Shown one piece after another: positions 25,747 through 37,125 of a DNA stretch of 64,000 nt. The DNA comes from Rhodanobacter denitrificans (GTDB lineage: Bacteria; Pseudomonadota; Gammaproteobacteria; Xanthomonadales; Rhodanobacteraceae): the NCBI RefSeq assembly GCF_003335105.1, contig NZ_QFWQ01000006.1, forward strand, positions 248,001 to 312,000, written 5' to 3'. A program made the position numbers and the translations under genes. Position 1 is the stretch's first letter, and every line of letters starts with the position of its first letter. The notes under the pieces are model-generated. The model did not search any database and was not told where the DNA came from. It saw nothing but the letters and a program-made list of their open reading frames with translations.

Positions 25747-27030
25747 ATGAGCGCGTCCACGACGGACGTGGCGCTGCAGCACTACGCCGAGCTCGACCGG
25801 CGGCTGCTGGCGGCGGTGCGCGGCATCCGCATCCTGCCCACCGTGGCGTGGCCGGCCTCGCTGGAGGACCGCATGATCGCGGATTACAGCAAGGGCCGGT
25901 TCGCGCTGCCGCAGGTGGACTACGTGCGGCCGGACCTGGCCGCGGCGCGCGCCGAACTGGCCGCGATCGAGGCGGCCGCGGGCGGCGCCGACGCGGCGGA
26001 CATCGACCCGTTGGGCGACTACCTGCGGCGTACCGCCGAGTCGTGGCGGATCGCCGCGGAGATGCTGGAGTCGGTCGGCACCAGCGGCTTCGCCGCGCCG
26101 TCGATCGTGCTGTATGGACGTCCGGACGACGCCATCCCGGGCAGCCAGCGCAGCAACCTGGACGCGGCGCGCTACTTCGTCGAGCTGTCCGACGAACTCG
26201 GCGCGGACCTGCTGGCCGACGACATCAGCGTCAACGTGCCGGCCGACGAGCTGCGCGCGGACCTGGCCGCCACGCTGGACGCGTTCTTCGGCGCCGGCAC
26301 CATCAAGGTCGAGGTCGATCCCGAACTGACCGCCAAGGCGGCCGCCGGCGCCACCCGCATCCGCCTGCGCGGCGGCACCTGCTTCAGCGAATACGACCGC
26401 CACCAGTTGCTGGCGCACGAGGCGTTCGTGCACTCGCTCACCGCGTTGAACGGTCGCCGGCAGCCGCTGCTCGCCTCGCTGGCGCGTACCTCGCCGCGGG
26501 TCACCGCGACCCAGGAAGGACTGGCGGTGTTCGCCGAACTGATGTCCGGCGCCATCGACATTGCGCGGCTGAAGCGCATCAGCCTGCGCATCCTGGCGAT
26601 CGACATGGCGCTCAACGGCGCGGATTTCGTGGAGGTCTACCGTTATTTCAGCGCCTGCGGGCAGAGCGCGGCGGACAGCTTCCACTCGGCCCAGCGCGTG
26701 TTTCGGGGGGTGCCGCCGGGCGGCGGTGTGGCGTTTGCCAAGGACAACGTCTACCTCTCCGGCCTGCTCACCGTGCATACGTTCTTCCGCTGGGCGCTGA
26801 AGCAGCGGCGGATGGACCTGCTGCGCCACCTGTTCGCCGGCAAGCTGACCCTGCACGACGTGGTCGCGCTGCAGCCGCACTTCGCCTCCGGCGCGATCCT
26901 GCCGCCGCGCTGGCTGCCGCCGTGGATGCAGCACGTGCACGGGCTGGCCGGCAAGCTGGCGTTCTCAGTGTTCATCAACGGCATCCACATGAGCCGGGTG
27001 CAAGGCGACGAACTGCTGCACGGTGGCTGA
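25747..27030 (+). CDS. QEGLA-motif (DUF1704/MATCAP-like) putative metalloprotease
   Basis: 427 residues. It matches the family annotated as flavohemoglobin expression-modulating QEGLA motif protein, now related to the vertebrate tubulin tyrosine carboxypeptidase MATCAP. The proposed zinc site is LLAHEAFVHSLT (H224, E225, H229, an HExxxH motif), with a third ligand Glu in TATQEGLAVFAE (Q256-A260, E257), 32 residues later, as in MATCAP. The N-terminal part (LQHYAELDRRLLAAVRG, YSKGRFALPQVDY) and the ISVNVPADELRADLAATL segment are also typical. Thus it is likely a metallocarboxypeptidase of unknown bacterial substrate. The start lacks a strong Shine-Dalgarno. It stands between rsgA and maeB and need not be related to either. 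Confidence 0.8.
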   Translation: MSASTTDVALQHYAELDRRLLAAVRGIRILPTVAWPASLEDRMIADYSKGRFALPQVDYVRPDLAAARAELAAIEAAAGGADAADIDPLGDYLRRTAESWRIAAEMLESVGTSGFAAPSIVLYGRPDDAIPGSQRSNLDAARYFVELSDELGADLLADDISVNVPADELRADLAATLDAFFGAGTIKVEVDPELTAKAAAGATRIRLRGGTCFSEYDRHQLLAHEAFVHSLTALNGRRQPLLASLARTSPRVTATQEGLAVFAELMSGAIDIARLKRISLRILAIDMALNGADFVEVYRYFSACGQSAADSFHSAQRVFRGVPPGGGVAFAKDNVYLSGLLTVHTFFRWALKQRRMDLLRHLFAGKLTLHDVVALQPHFASGAILPPRWLPPWMQHVHGLAGKLAFSVFINGIHMSRVQGDELLHGG

Positions 27031-27144
27031 CGATGTGTCGTCGCGTCGCAGGCGCCGGCCGGGCAGGTCCGCCCCGGTGCTAACATCGCAGGCCATTCCC
27101 CGTCGAGGCGCTCGCCGCCCCCTCCACCCGCAAACAAAGCATCC

Positions 27145-29436
<2,292 letters not shown>

Positions 29437-29467
29437 GCGCGTCGGTCACCGGTCCGGAGTGGCCGGT

Positions 29468-29498
29468 GCGGCGCGGCAACCCGGTTGCCGTGCGCCGC
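29468..29498 (+). terminator. Stable hairpin after maeB, possible terminator without T-run
   Basis: CGGCAAC (29474-29480), CCG loop, GTTGCCG (29484-29490), extended across a 2-nt bulge by GCGGCG/CGCCGC. No T-run follows. It lies between the maeB stop and the aceE promoter candidate, so it may end or pause the maeB transcript. Confidence 0.4.
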
Positions 29499-29513
29499 CG
29501 CATGGAGCCTGCA

Positions 29514-29626
29514 TTGGCGGCCCTCCGGGCCAGCGGCTAGACTTGGACAATGATCCCGCCGTCATCCCCCGGCGGCGGGGTATCCCCCTCAAGCATGGGC
29601 GCTGCAATGGCGCCGCGGAGAAACTC
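29514..29626 (+). promoter_or_regulatory. Candidate aceE promoter and structured leader
   Basis: TTGGCG (29514-29519) and TAGACT (29538-29543) with 18-bp spacing make a plausible sigma-70 promoter. The ~75-nt leader that would result contains two hairpins: CCCGCCG/CGGCGGG (29555-29561, 29573-29579) and GGCGC/GCGCC (29598-29602, 29610-29614). The second ends a few bases before the GGAG Shine-Dalgarno of aceE. Confidence 0.4.
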
Positions 29627-32341
29627 ATGGATCAGCTCGACGACATCCTCAACCAGGACATCGATCCCACCGAGACACGCGAGTGGATCGACTCGCTCGA
29701 CGCGGTGATCCATCACGACGGTACCGAGCGCGCGCATTTCCTGCTGGAGCAGATGGTCGACACCACCCGCCGCTCGGGTGGTCACCTGCCGTTCGATCCC
29801 ACCACCGCCTACGTCAACACCATCGCGCCGGCGAACGAGGCGAAGAGCCCGGGTGACGCGGCGATGGAGTGGCGCATCCGCTCGCTGATCCGCTGGAACG
29901 CGATGGCGATGGTGGTGCGCACCAACCGCAAGCCCGGTTCGCTGGGTGGCCACATCGCCAGCTTCGCCTCCAGCGCCACGCTCTACGACGTGGGCTTCAA
30001 CCACTTCTGGCGCGCGCCCAGCGCGGAGCACCCCGGCGACCTGATCGGCTACCAGGGCCACATCAGCCCCGGCATCTACGCGCGCTCCTTCATCGAGGGC
30101 CGCATCAGCGAAGACCGGCTCGACCTGTTCCGCGCCGACGTGATCGGCGGCGAGCGCTCGCTCACCTCCTACCCGCACCCGTGGCTGATGCCCGACTACT
30201 GGCAGATGCCCACGGTGTCGATGGGCCTGGGCCCGATCCAGGCGATCTACCAGGCGCAGTTCTTCCGCTATCTGGAAAACCGCGGCCTGATTCCCAAGTC
30301 CGACCGCAAGGTGTGGTGCTTCCTCGGCGACGGCGAGGTGGACGAGCCCGAGTCGCTGGGCGCCATCGCACTGGCCGGCCGCGAGGGGCTGGACAACCTG
30401 ATCTTCGTGATCAACTGCAACCTGCAGCGCCTGGACGGTCCGGTGCGCGGCAACGGCAAGATCATCCAGGAACTCGAGGGCGTGTTCCGCGGCGCCGGCT
30501 GGAACGCGATCAAGGTGATCTGGGGCAGCTACTGGGATCCGCTGCTGGCGCGCGACAAGGACGGCATCCTGCGCAAGCTGATGATGGAAACCGTCGACGG
30601 CGAGTACCAGGCGTGCAAGGCGTTCGGCGGCGCGTACACGCGCGAGCACTTCTTCGGCAAGTACCCGCAGACGCGCGAGATGGTCGCCAACCTCAGCGAT
30701 GACGACATCTGGCGCCTCAACCGCGGCGGCCACGACCCGCACAAGGTTTACGCGGCCTACCACGCCGCGGTGAACACCAAGGGCATGCCCACGGTGATCC
30801 TGGCCAAGACGGTGAAGGGCTACGGCATGGGCATCGGCTCGGGCGAGGCGGAGAACCCCACCCACCAGCAGAAGAAGATGACCGGTGACGCGGTGCGGCA
30901 CTTCCGCGACCGCTTCCAGATCCCGATTGCCGACGACAAGCTCGACAGCGTGCCCTACTACCACCCCGGCGCGAACTCGCCCGAGGTGGAATACATGCAG
31001 GAGCGCCGCCGCGCGCTGGGCGGCTTCCTGCCGCAGCGCCGCCGCCGCACCGACGTGCCGTGCAAGGCGCCGGAGCTGTCTGCCTTCGCGCAGATCACCG
31101 CCGGCACCGGCGAGCGCGAGATCTCCAACACCATGGCGCTGGTTCGCGGCATGAACCTGCTGCTGCGCGACAAGCAGCTCGGCCCGCGCGTGGTGCCGAT
31201 CGTGGCCGACGAGGCACGCACCTTCGGCATGGAGGGCATGTTCCGCCAGATCGGCATCTACGCGCCGTTCGGCCAGAAGTACCGCCCGCAGGACGCCGAC
31301 CAGCTGCTGTACTACCGCGAGGCGCAGGACGGCCAGGTGCTGCAGGAAGGCATCTCCGAGGCCGGCGGCGTGTCGGCGTGGATCGCCGCGGCCACCAGCT
31401 ACTCGGTGTCCAACCAGCCGATGCTGCCGTTCTTCATCTACTACTCGTTCTTCGGCTTCCGCCGTGTCGGCGACCTGATCTGGGCCGCCGGCGACCAGCG
31501 CGCGCGAGGCTTCCTGATCGGCGCCACCGCCGGCGCCAGCTTCCCCGGCGAGGGCCTGCAGCACTCCGACTGCGCCTCGCAGCTGATGGCCGGCACCGTG
31601 CCCAACTGCCGCGCCTACGACCCCACCTTCTCCTACGAGGTGGCGGTGCTGCTGCATCGCGGCGTGCAGGAGATGTACGAGGAGCAGCAGGACGTCTTCT
31701 ACTACATCACCACCACCAACGAGAACTACACCCACCCGGACATGCCCGAGGGCTGCTACGACGGCATAGTCAAGGGCATGTACCTGTTCCGGGATTCGGG
31801 GGCCGGCGCCGCCAAGGGCAAGGGCAAGAGCAGTGCGCCGCGCGTGCAGCTGATGGCCGCGGGCGGTTCCGTGCTCGAGGCGGTCGCCGCCGCGGAGCTG
31901 CTGGATGCCGACTTCGGCGTGAAGGCCGACGTGTGGTCCTGCCCCAGCTTCAGCGAACTGTCGCGCGACGGCTTCGACTGCGAACGCTGGAACCGCCTGC
32001 ACCCGGAAGCCAAGGCACCGCGCGTGCCGCACGTGGCGCAGTGCCTGGCCGACCACGACGGCCCGGTGATCGCCGCCAGCGAGTACGTGCGCGGCGTGGT
32101 CGACCAGGTGCGCGCCTTCGTGCCCGACGGACGTTCCTTCACCGCGCTGGGCGCCGACGGCTACGGCCGCTCGGACACCCGCGAACACCTGCGCGAGTTC
32201 TTCGAGATCAGCCGCTACTGGATCGCCCACGCCGCGCTGGCCGCGCTGGCGAAGGAAGGCAAGGTCAACGCCAAGGACGTGGCGCGCGCGATCCGCGAGT
32301 ACAAGCTCGACCCGGACAAGCCGAACCCGCTGACCGTGTGA
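29627..32341 (+). CDS. aceE: Pyruvate dehydrogenase E1 component, homodimeric type
   Basis: 904 residues from the ATG giving MDQLDDILNQDIDPTETREW, with GGAG 7 nt upstream. This is the single-chain E1 of the gammaproteobacterial complex, decarboxylating pyruvate on ThDP and reductively acetylating the E2 lipoyl group. The ThDP motif GDGEVDEPESLG followed by INCNLQRLDGPVRGNGKI is clear. HLPFDPTTAYVNTI, GGHIASFASSATLYDVGFNHFW and the late AATSYSVSNQPMLPFFIYYSFFG are conserved E1 segments. It is slightly longer than the E. coli protein, with an extra SGAGAAKGKGKSSAP loop near residue 725. E2 and E3 are encoded about 21 kb away. A terminator follows. Confidence 0.97.
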   Translation: MDQLDDILNQDIDPTETREWIDSLDAVIHHDGTERAHFLLEQMVDTTRRSGGHLPFDPTTAYVNTIAPANEAKSPGDAAMEWRIRSLIRWNAMAMVVRTNRKPGSLGGHIASFASSATLYDVGFNHFWRAPSAEHPGDLIGYQGHISPGIYARSFIEGRISEDRLDLFRADVIGGERSLTSYPHPWLMPDYWQMPTVSMGLGPIQAIYQAQFFRYLENRGLIPKSDRKVWCFLGDGEVDEPESLGAIALAGREGLDNLIFVINCNLQRLDGPVRGNGKIIQELEGVFRGAGWNAIKVIWGSYWDPLLARDKDGILRKLMMETVDGEYQACKAFGGAYTREHFFGKYPQTREMVANLSDDDIWRLNRGGHDPHKVYAAYHAAVNTKGMPTVILAKTVKGYGMGIGSGEAENPTHQQKKMTGDAVRHFRDRFQIPIADDKLDSVPYYHPGANSPEVEYMQERRRALGGFLPQRRRRTDVPCKAPELSAFAQITAGTGEREISNTMALVRGMNLLLRDKQLGPRVVPIVADEARTFGMEGMFRQIGIYAPFGQKYRPQDADQLLYYREAQDGQVLQEGISEAGGVSAWIAAATSYSVSNQPMLPFFIYYSFFGFRRVGDLIWAAGDQRARGFLIGATAGASFPGEGLQHSDCASQLMAGTVPNCRAYDPTFSYEVAVLLHRGVQEMYEEQQDVFYYITTTNENYTHPDMPEGCYDGIVKGMYLFRDSGAGAAKGKGKSSAPRVQLMAAGGSVLEAVAAAELLDADFGVKADVWSCPSFSELSRDGFDCERWNRLHPEAKAPRVPHVAQCLADHDGPVIAASEYVRGVVDQVRAFVPDGRSFTALGADGYGRSDTREHLREFFEISRYWIAHAALAALAKEGKVNAKDVARAIREYKLDPDKPNPLTV

Positions 32342-32368
32342 GCGATCGGCGCTCGGCGTCAAGGTCAG

Positions 32369-32397
32369 GGAAAGCCGCCGCGAGGCGGCTTTCCTTT
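32369..32397. terminator. Bidirectional terminator between aceE and the MFS gene
   Basis: GGAAAGCCGCC (32369-32379), loop GCGA, GGCGGCTTTCC (32384-32394) form an 11-bp perfect stem, with TTT in both arms' outer ends. It separates the convergent aceE and MFS genes. Confidence 0.8.
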
Positions 32398-32401
32398 GCG
32401 G

Positions 32402-34012
32402 CTATTCCGACAGCGCGTGCTGGATCGCTTCCAGCCCGTGGCCGCGCGTCTCGATGCCGCTGCGCGCCAGCAGCCAGGCGGCAGCGATCATCGGCAGCGC
32501 GATCAGCAGCGCGGACAGCATGAAGTGTTCGAACAGGCCGGCCACGCCGATCACCGCGCCGAGGATGCCGCCGAACTTTGAGCCCCCGGCGATCAGCCCC
32601 GCGCCGGTGCTGCGCAGGTGCACCGGGTAGATCTCCGCAGCGTACGGGATCAGTGTGGCGATCACCCCGCTGATGCTCAGCAGCAGGGCCACCGTGCCGA
32701 CGATGGTCAGCGTCGTCGAGCGCAGGTTGGCCAGCGCGATCGCGAAGAAGAACAGCAGGGACAGCGCGGTCAGTCCGATGAACAGCACCAGGGTGCGGAT
32801 GCTGCTCCAGCGCTGGTAGAACCACACCACCAGGCCGATGCCGGGCAGCGCCAGGATCGCCGAGCGCGCCAGCAGCGCTGCACTGGCCTGCGCGTCGATG
32901 CCCAGGGTGACCAGGTTTGCCGGCAGCCACAGCAGGAAGCCGAAATTCGCCAGCCCCCAGGCCACCGCGCATACCATCAACCCCCAGCTGATCGCCGCAT
33001 GCCTTCCCCGCAGCAGCTGGCGCATGCCGACGCGGGCGGAGGCATGCGGATCGGGCCGGGCCGCTTCGCCCGCGGGGCGGGCAGGCGCCGCCACCGATGC
33101 CGCCGTGCCCGAGAACCGCTGCAGCACCGCGCGCGCCTGATCCTCCAGACCGGCCAGCGCGAGGAAGCGCGGCGATTCGGGAATGTAGTGGTTGAGCAGG
33201 ATGATCAGCGCGCCGGTGGGCAGGTTGAGCAGCCACAGCGCGCGCCAGCCGAAGTCGGGCTCGACCAGGGTCGCGGCGCCGGAGGCGAGCAGGTAGCCGG
33301 CCGAGGTGCCGACCCCGCCCAGCGCCACCAGCAGCCAGCCGCGGTGGCGGGTCGGGATGGTCTCCGCCATCAGGGTGAAGGTGATCGGCAGCATGCCGCC
33401 GGCGGCGGCGCCCATCATGAAGCACATCACCAGGTTCCAGCCGAACGCCGGCATCGCGCCGCAGATCGAGGTGCCCATGAACATCAGCGCCGACAGCAGG
33501 ATCGTCGCGCGGCGGCCGAACAGGTCGCCGAGGCGACCCCACACCACCGAGCCGATCACGGTGCCGGTCAGCGCCGACAACGCCAGCAGGCCGGCGGTGG
33601 AGGCGCCGATGCCGTATTCCGTCGAGACGCCCGGCATCACGAAGCCGATCGTGGCCGGCTTCATCACGTCCACCGCCAGCGCGATGGTCAGCACGGTCAC
33701 CAGCTTCCAGTGCTCGCGGTTGAGCGGTACGTGGTCGGCGGCGTGGAACGGCAGCGGGTCGCGATCGGGATGCAGCGTGCGCCGCATCTGTTCCAGCCGG
33801 GGCATCAGGCCGTAACCGGCGAGCAGCACGCCGAGCGGCACCAGCAGCATGCCGGCCAGCATGGCATTGTCGATCGGCATGCCGACGAGCCGGTAATGCA
33901 TCGGCGCGGCCATCGCCAGCATCGGCAGGTGCGCCAGCACGCCGGCGATCACCATGGCGCAGCCGAGCCAGAACGCCACCGGGTGGTGGAAGGTGAGGTC
34001 CCTCGAACGCAT
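32402..34012 (-). CDS. MFS transporter with two extra N-terminal transmembrane segments
   Basis: 536 residues from the ATG giving MRSRDLTFHHPVAFWLG. Two hydrophobic segments (FWLGCAMVIAGVLAHLPMLA, AMLAGMLLVPLGVLLAGYG) come before the MFS core that starts at LVTVLTIALAVDVMKPATIG. The core has the loop 2-3 motif GRLGDLFGRRATIL and the six-TM end motif PESPRFLAL, which places it with the sugar/aromatic acid-type MFS (SP or AAHS-like). The middle loop (GTAASVAAPARPAGEAARP) is poorly conserved. Family members are H+ symporters; the substrate is unknown. The 2-TM extension is unusual and could be a regulatory or assembly element. It is convergent to aceE. Confidence 0.82.
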   Translation of the reverse strand: MRSRDLTFHHPVAFWLGCAMVIAGVLAHLPMLAMAAPMHYRLVGMPIDNAMLAGMLLVPLGVLLAGYGLMPRLEQMRRTLHPDRDPLPFHAADHVPLNREHWKLVTVLTIALAVDVMKPATIGFVMPGVSTEYGIGASTAGLLALSALTGTVIGSVVWGRLGDLFGRRATILLSALMFMGTSICGAMPAFGWNLVMCFMMGAAAGGMLPITFTLMAETIPTRHRGWLLVALGGVGTSAGYLLASGAATLVEPDFGWRALWLLNLPTGALIILLNHYIPESPRFLALAGLEDQARAVLQRFSGTAASVAAPARPAGEAARPDPHASARVGMRQLLRGRHAAISWGLMVCAVAWGLANFGFLLWLPANLVTLGIDAQASAALLARSAILALPGIGLVVWFYQRWSSIRTLVLFIGLTALSLLFFFAIALANLRSTTLTIVGTVALLLSISGVIATLIPYAAEIYPVHLRSTGAGLIAGGSKFGGILGAVIGVAGLFEHFMLSALLIALPMIAAAWLLARSGIETRGHGLEAIQHALSE

Positions 34013-34101
34013 GCATCGGCCAACCTGACGTACGGATGACCAGCATACCGCGGCGGGCGGTGCGCCGATTCGCGCCAATCGCGTTCAGGCGCGCGCGGCG
34101 T

Positions 34102-34431
34102 TCACTCGTCGTCGTTGCGGAACACGCGACGCAGCAGCAGGAACGCCCCGAGCGTACCGGCCACGATCGCCGCCGTGGCCAGCGGGTGGCGGTTTACCTG
34201 GCGGCGCAGGCGGCGGTACTGGTAGTTCGCCTCGTCGGCGAGATCCTCGGCCGCATGCGACAGCCGGCGACCGTACGAATCGCCGTGCCGGTTCCAGCGC
34301 GAACCCAGCTCGCGGCCCCGTTCGAACAGGCTATGCGCACGCTCGGCGGCGCCGTCGGCATAGCGACGCGCCTGTTCGCCCGCGCGCTCGCCGGCGTCGC
34401 GGAGTCGGCTCTCGATATCGTGGTTGCGCAT
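34102..34431 (-). CDS. Small membrane-anchored DUF883-like (ElaB/YqjD-type) protein
   Basis: 109 residues from the ATG giving MRNHDIESRLRDAGERAG, with AGGAG 9 nt upstream. A long charged amphipathic helix rich in Arg, Glu and Ala (RRYADGAAERAHSLFERGREL, LSHAAEDLADEANYQYRRL) is followed by one C-terminal TM (ATAAIVAGTLGAFLLLRRVF). This is the layout of ElaB/YqjD tail-anchored proteins, which bind ribosomes in stationary phase in E. coli. The assignment rests on layout, not strong identity. It lies between the MFS and GST genes, same strand. Confidence 0.65.
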   Translation of the reverse strand: MRNHDIESRLRDAGERAGEQARRYADGAAERAHSLFERGRELGSRWNRHGDSYGRRLSHAAEDLADEANYQYRRLRRQVNRHPLATAAIVAGTLGAFLLLRRVFRNDDE

Positions 34432-34519
34432 GGAGTGTTCTCCTCGTCGGCGGGCTTCCGAGGCTGCCAGCGACTTCGTGAGCGAGGCGTAAACAGCGCC
34501 GCGCGGCGTCGCGATCCGT

Positions 34520-35188
34520 TCAGCCGAGCCGGTATTCGCCGCCTTGCTGCAGCGCGCGCTGGTAAGCAGGCCGCGCGTGGATGCGCTGCAGGAAGGTGGC
34601 CAGCCGCGGGTAACTGTCGTCCAGTCCCCCGCGCGCGGCAAACGCTTCCAGCGGGAAGCTCAACTGGATGTCGGCGACGCCGAACGTATCGCCGCCGAAC
34701 CACTCGCTCTTGCCGAGTTCGCCTTCGAGGTAATCCATGTGCAGTTTCAGCTGGGGGTCGACGAAGCCGCCCTGCACCTTGCGCGCGATGCCCTTTGCGA
34801 CGGGCTTCGCGAAGAATGGCATCGGCGTCGTCTCGATCCGGCGGAACACCAGCTTCAGCAGCAGCGGCGGCATCGCCGAGCCTTCGGCGTAGTGCAGCCA
34901 GTAGCTGCAGCGCAGCCGCTCGGGCGTGCCGGGCGCGGGGATCAGCCGGCCGGCACCGTAGCGGTCGGCGAGGTATTCCACGATCGCGCCGGACTCGGCC
35001 AGGGTGAGTTCGCCGTCGGTGATCACCGGCGACTTGCCCAGCGGGTGGATCGCGCGCAATGCCGGCGGTGCCAGCATGGTCTGCGGATCGCGCTGGTAGC
35101 GTCTGATCTCGTAGGGCACGCCAAGTTCTTCAAGCAGCCACAGGATGCGTTGCGAACGCGAGTTGTTGAGGTGGTGGACGACGATCAT
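34520..35188 (-). CDS. Glutathione S-transferase family protein
   Basis: 222 residues from the ATG giving MIVVHHLNNSRSQRILWLLEELG; an upstream ATG adds 6 residues. The thioredoxin-like N-terminal domain has NNSRSQR (catalytic Ser-type position), the cis-Pro in GKSPVITDGELTLAESGAI and the C-terminal all-helical domain with FGVADIQLSFPL, the N-capping box Asp of GSTs. The substrate is unknown. It follows the GH43 gene on the same strand with a 37-bp gap. Confidence 0.9.
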   Translation of the reverse strand: MIVVHHLNNSRSQRILWLLEELGVPYEIRRYQRDPQTMLAPPALRAIHPLGKSPVITDGELTLAESGAIVEYLADRYGAGRLIPAPGTPERLRCSYWLHYAEGSAMPPLLLKLVFRRIETTPMPFFAKPVAKGIARKVQGGFVDPQLKLHMDYLEGELGKSEWFGGDTFGVADIQLSFPLEAFAARGGLDDSYPRLATFLQRIHARPAYQRALQQGGEYRLG

Positions 35189-35225
35189 CCACGCATCAGA
35201 GCGCACTGCGCGGGTGCACGCAAGC

Positions 35226-37079
35226 TCAGGGTTGCAATGTGGCGGCCCGCGACAGCGTCGATACTCCGCGCTCGTCGAACGCCTCGACCGCCACGACGTA
35301 GGTCACGCCCTTGCTCAGCGCACGCAAGGTCAGCCGGGTCGGCTGGTCGGCGAAACGCTGGTACGTCTCGTGCAGGCGGTCGGCGGCCAGCCCCCAGCGC
35401 ACGTTGTAGCCGACCGCGCCGGGCACCGGCTGCCACACGATCTCGGCATCGCGGGTGTCGGCCAGGCGGCGGGCGGAAACCAGCACCGGCGCCGGCGGCG
35501 GCGGGCCGTCGGCGTTGCCGAACACGCGCAGGTCGGAGATCGCCAGGGTGCGTGCGCCGACGTGGCCGTGCACGTAGCGCAGGTAGCGGATGCGTGCCGG
35601 ATGGTCGAGTTCGAGATAGGCGTTCGACCGGTCGCGGGTTTCGTGCGAGAGGTCGGCCAGGGTGGTCCATCGCCTGCCGTCCGCCGAGCCGTCGAGGCGG
35701 AACCGGGTGACGATGTCGGGCGCATCGCCGTAGCGGCCGGAGCGGTAGTCGGCGTAGTCCACCTGCACCGCGCGCACCGTGCGCGGGCCGCCCAGGTCGA
35801 GCGTGAGCGTCTGTCCGGCGGTGTTGCTTGCCGCCGCCCAGAACGTGCGCGGGTTCTCGTCGGTGACGGCGGAGGGTGGATGTTTCGGCAGTTGCGACGA
35901 AGCGCGCGCGGACTTGCGGTACGACAGCAGCATCCAGCCGGTGAAGGTGCTTTCGCCCTCGCGCAGCGCATGGTCTGGCATGCGCTGCGGGAAATCGCCG
36001 AAGCGCGTGTCGACCCACATCTGGCCGTCCGCGTGGAAGCCGGCGGGGAACAGTTCGATGCGCCGCTCGAACGTCCAGTTCAGGCCCACCCACATGGTGC
36101 CGCTGTTCCACCAGTTGCCGTAGGCGTCCTGGAAAGTGGAGCCGTGCCCTGCGCCGATGGCGAAGCCGCCTGGCTTGTAGCCGACCGGGTTGTATGGCGC
36201 GTAGGTGAACGGTCCCAGCGGATTGCTGCCGACGTAAACGCCGGTGGCGTACACGTTGTACTCGGTGCCGGGCGCGGCGTATTGCAGGTAGTAGCGGTCG
36301 CCGTGGCGGTTCATCCAGGCGCCCTCGACAAAGGGCGCGATGCGGGCGTCGGCGTGGTCCTGCCCGAAACGTTCCCAGCCGTGCGCGGCGGGGTCGGCCT
36401 TGAGCAGTGCGGCCGGCTTGGTGACGAAGGTGATCCGCTTGCCTTCGCCTTCGTCGGCGCGGTCCAGCGCCAGGTCGATCTGCGCGCCGTACAACGGAAA
36501 GACGTTGGAGGAATCCCAGTACAGATAGGTCCTGCCGTCCTCGTCGCGGAACAGGCCCGGGTCCCATGGACCGGGCGGCAGGTCACCCGGTTTCATTTCG
36601 CTCTCGTGCCCGGCCCACACCGCGCCCGGTACCGCCGGCAGCAGGCGCGTCCAGAACTGCCAGCGGCCATGCGCCGGATCGGTCGAGTACAGCAGCGGGC
36701 GCGGCTCCATCGCCGACGACATCAGGAACAGCTTGCCGTCGGCGACCAGGGTGGCCGGCGCCACCGGGCCGTCGAACGGCCATCGGTCCGGCTGCACGAA
36801 CTGCCAGTGCACCAGGTCGGTCGAGCACCAGTAGCCGTCGGCCAGGGTCAGGAACAGGTAGTACGCGTCGCCGTAGCGCACGAACGCGGGGTCCGCGCCG
36901 GTGCGGTACGAGATGCCCTGGTTCATCTGCTCGTAGTTGTAGCGGTAGTCGATATCCAGCGGATTGGCCCAGGTGCGGCCGCCCGTGGCGGCGGACGCAG
37001 ACCCCGCGCCGGCCGCGGCCAGGAGGATCGCGAACAGGATCAACCGCAGCAGGCGTGTATAGGATAGCGACGCTGACAT
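35226..37079 (-). CDS. Secreted glycoside hydrolase family 43 with F5/8 C and Fn3-like domains
   Basis: 617 residues. A signal peptide (MSASLSYTRLLRLILFAILL, cleaved near SASA) leads into a five-bladed propeller: ISYRTGADPAFVRYGDAYYLF (D63, likely catalytic base), WDPGLFRDEDGRTYLYW, and PFVEGAWMNRHGDRYYLQYA with a likely catalytic Glu. A discoidin-type module (SSQLPKHPPSAVTDENPRTFWAA to ISDLRVFG) follows, then a fibronectin III-like end (PVPGAVGYNVRWGLAADRLH). GH43 enzymes usually cut arabinan, xylan or similar side chains. Export is by Sec, so it acts in the periplasm or outside. It is followed by the CtlX-type gene region with a 46-bp gap upstream. Confidence 0.85.
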   Translation of the reverse strand: MSASLSYTRLLRLILFAILLAAAGAGSASAATGGRTWANPLDIDYRYNYEQMNQGISYRTGADPAFVRYGDAYYLFLTLADGYWCSTDLVHWQFVQPDRWPFDGPVAPATLVADGKLFLMSSAMEPRPLLYSTDPAHGRWQFWTRLLPAVPGAVWAGHESEMKPGDLPPGPWDPGLFRDEDGRTYLYWDSSNVFPLYGAQIDLALDRADEGEGKRITFVTKPAALLKADPAAHGWERFGQDHADARIAPFVEGAWMNRHGDRYYLQYAAPGTEYNVYATGVYVGSNPLGPFTYAPYNPVGYKPGGFAIGAGHGSTFQDAYGNWWNSGTMWVGLNWTFERRIELFPAGFHADGQMWVDTRFGDFPQRMPDHALREGESTFTGWMLLSYRKSARASSQLPKHPPSAVTDENPRTFWAAASNTAGQTLTLDLGGPRTVRAVQVDYADYRSGRYGDAPDIVTRFRLDGSADGRRWTTLADLSHETRDRSNAYLELDHPARIRYLRYVHGHVGARTLAISDLRVFGNADGPPPPAPVLVSARRLADTRDAEIVWQPVPGAVGYNVRWGLAADRLHETYQRFADQPTRLTLRALSKGVTYVVAVEAFDERGVSTLSRAATLQP

Positions 37080-37125
37080 GCGCCGAGCATGCCCCGGCGA
37101 TGGTGGCCGCGCAACGCGGACCGCC

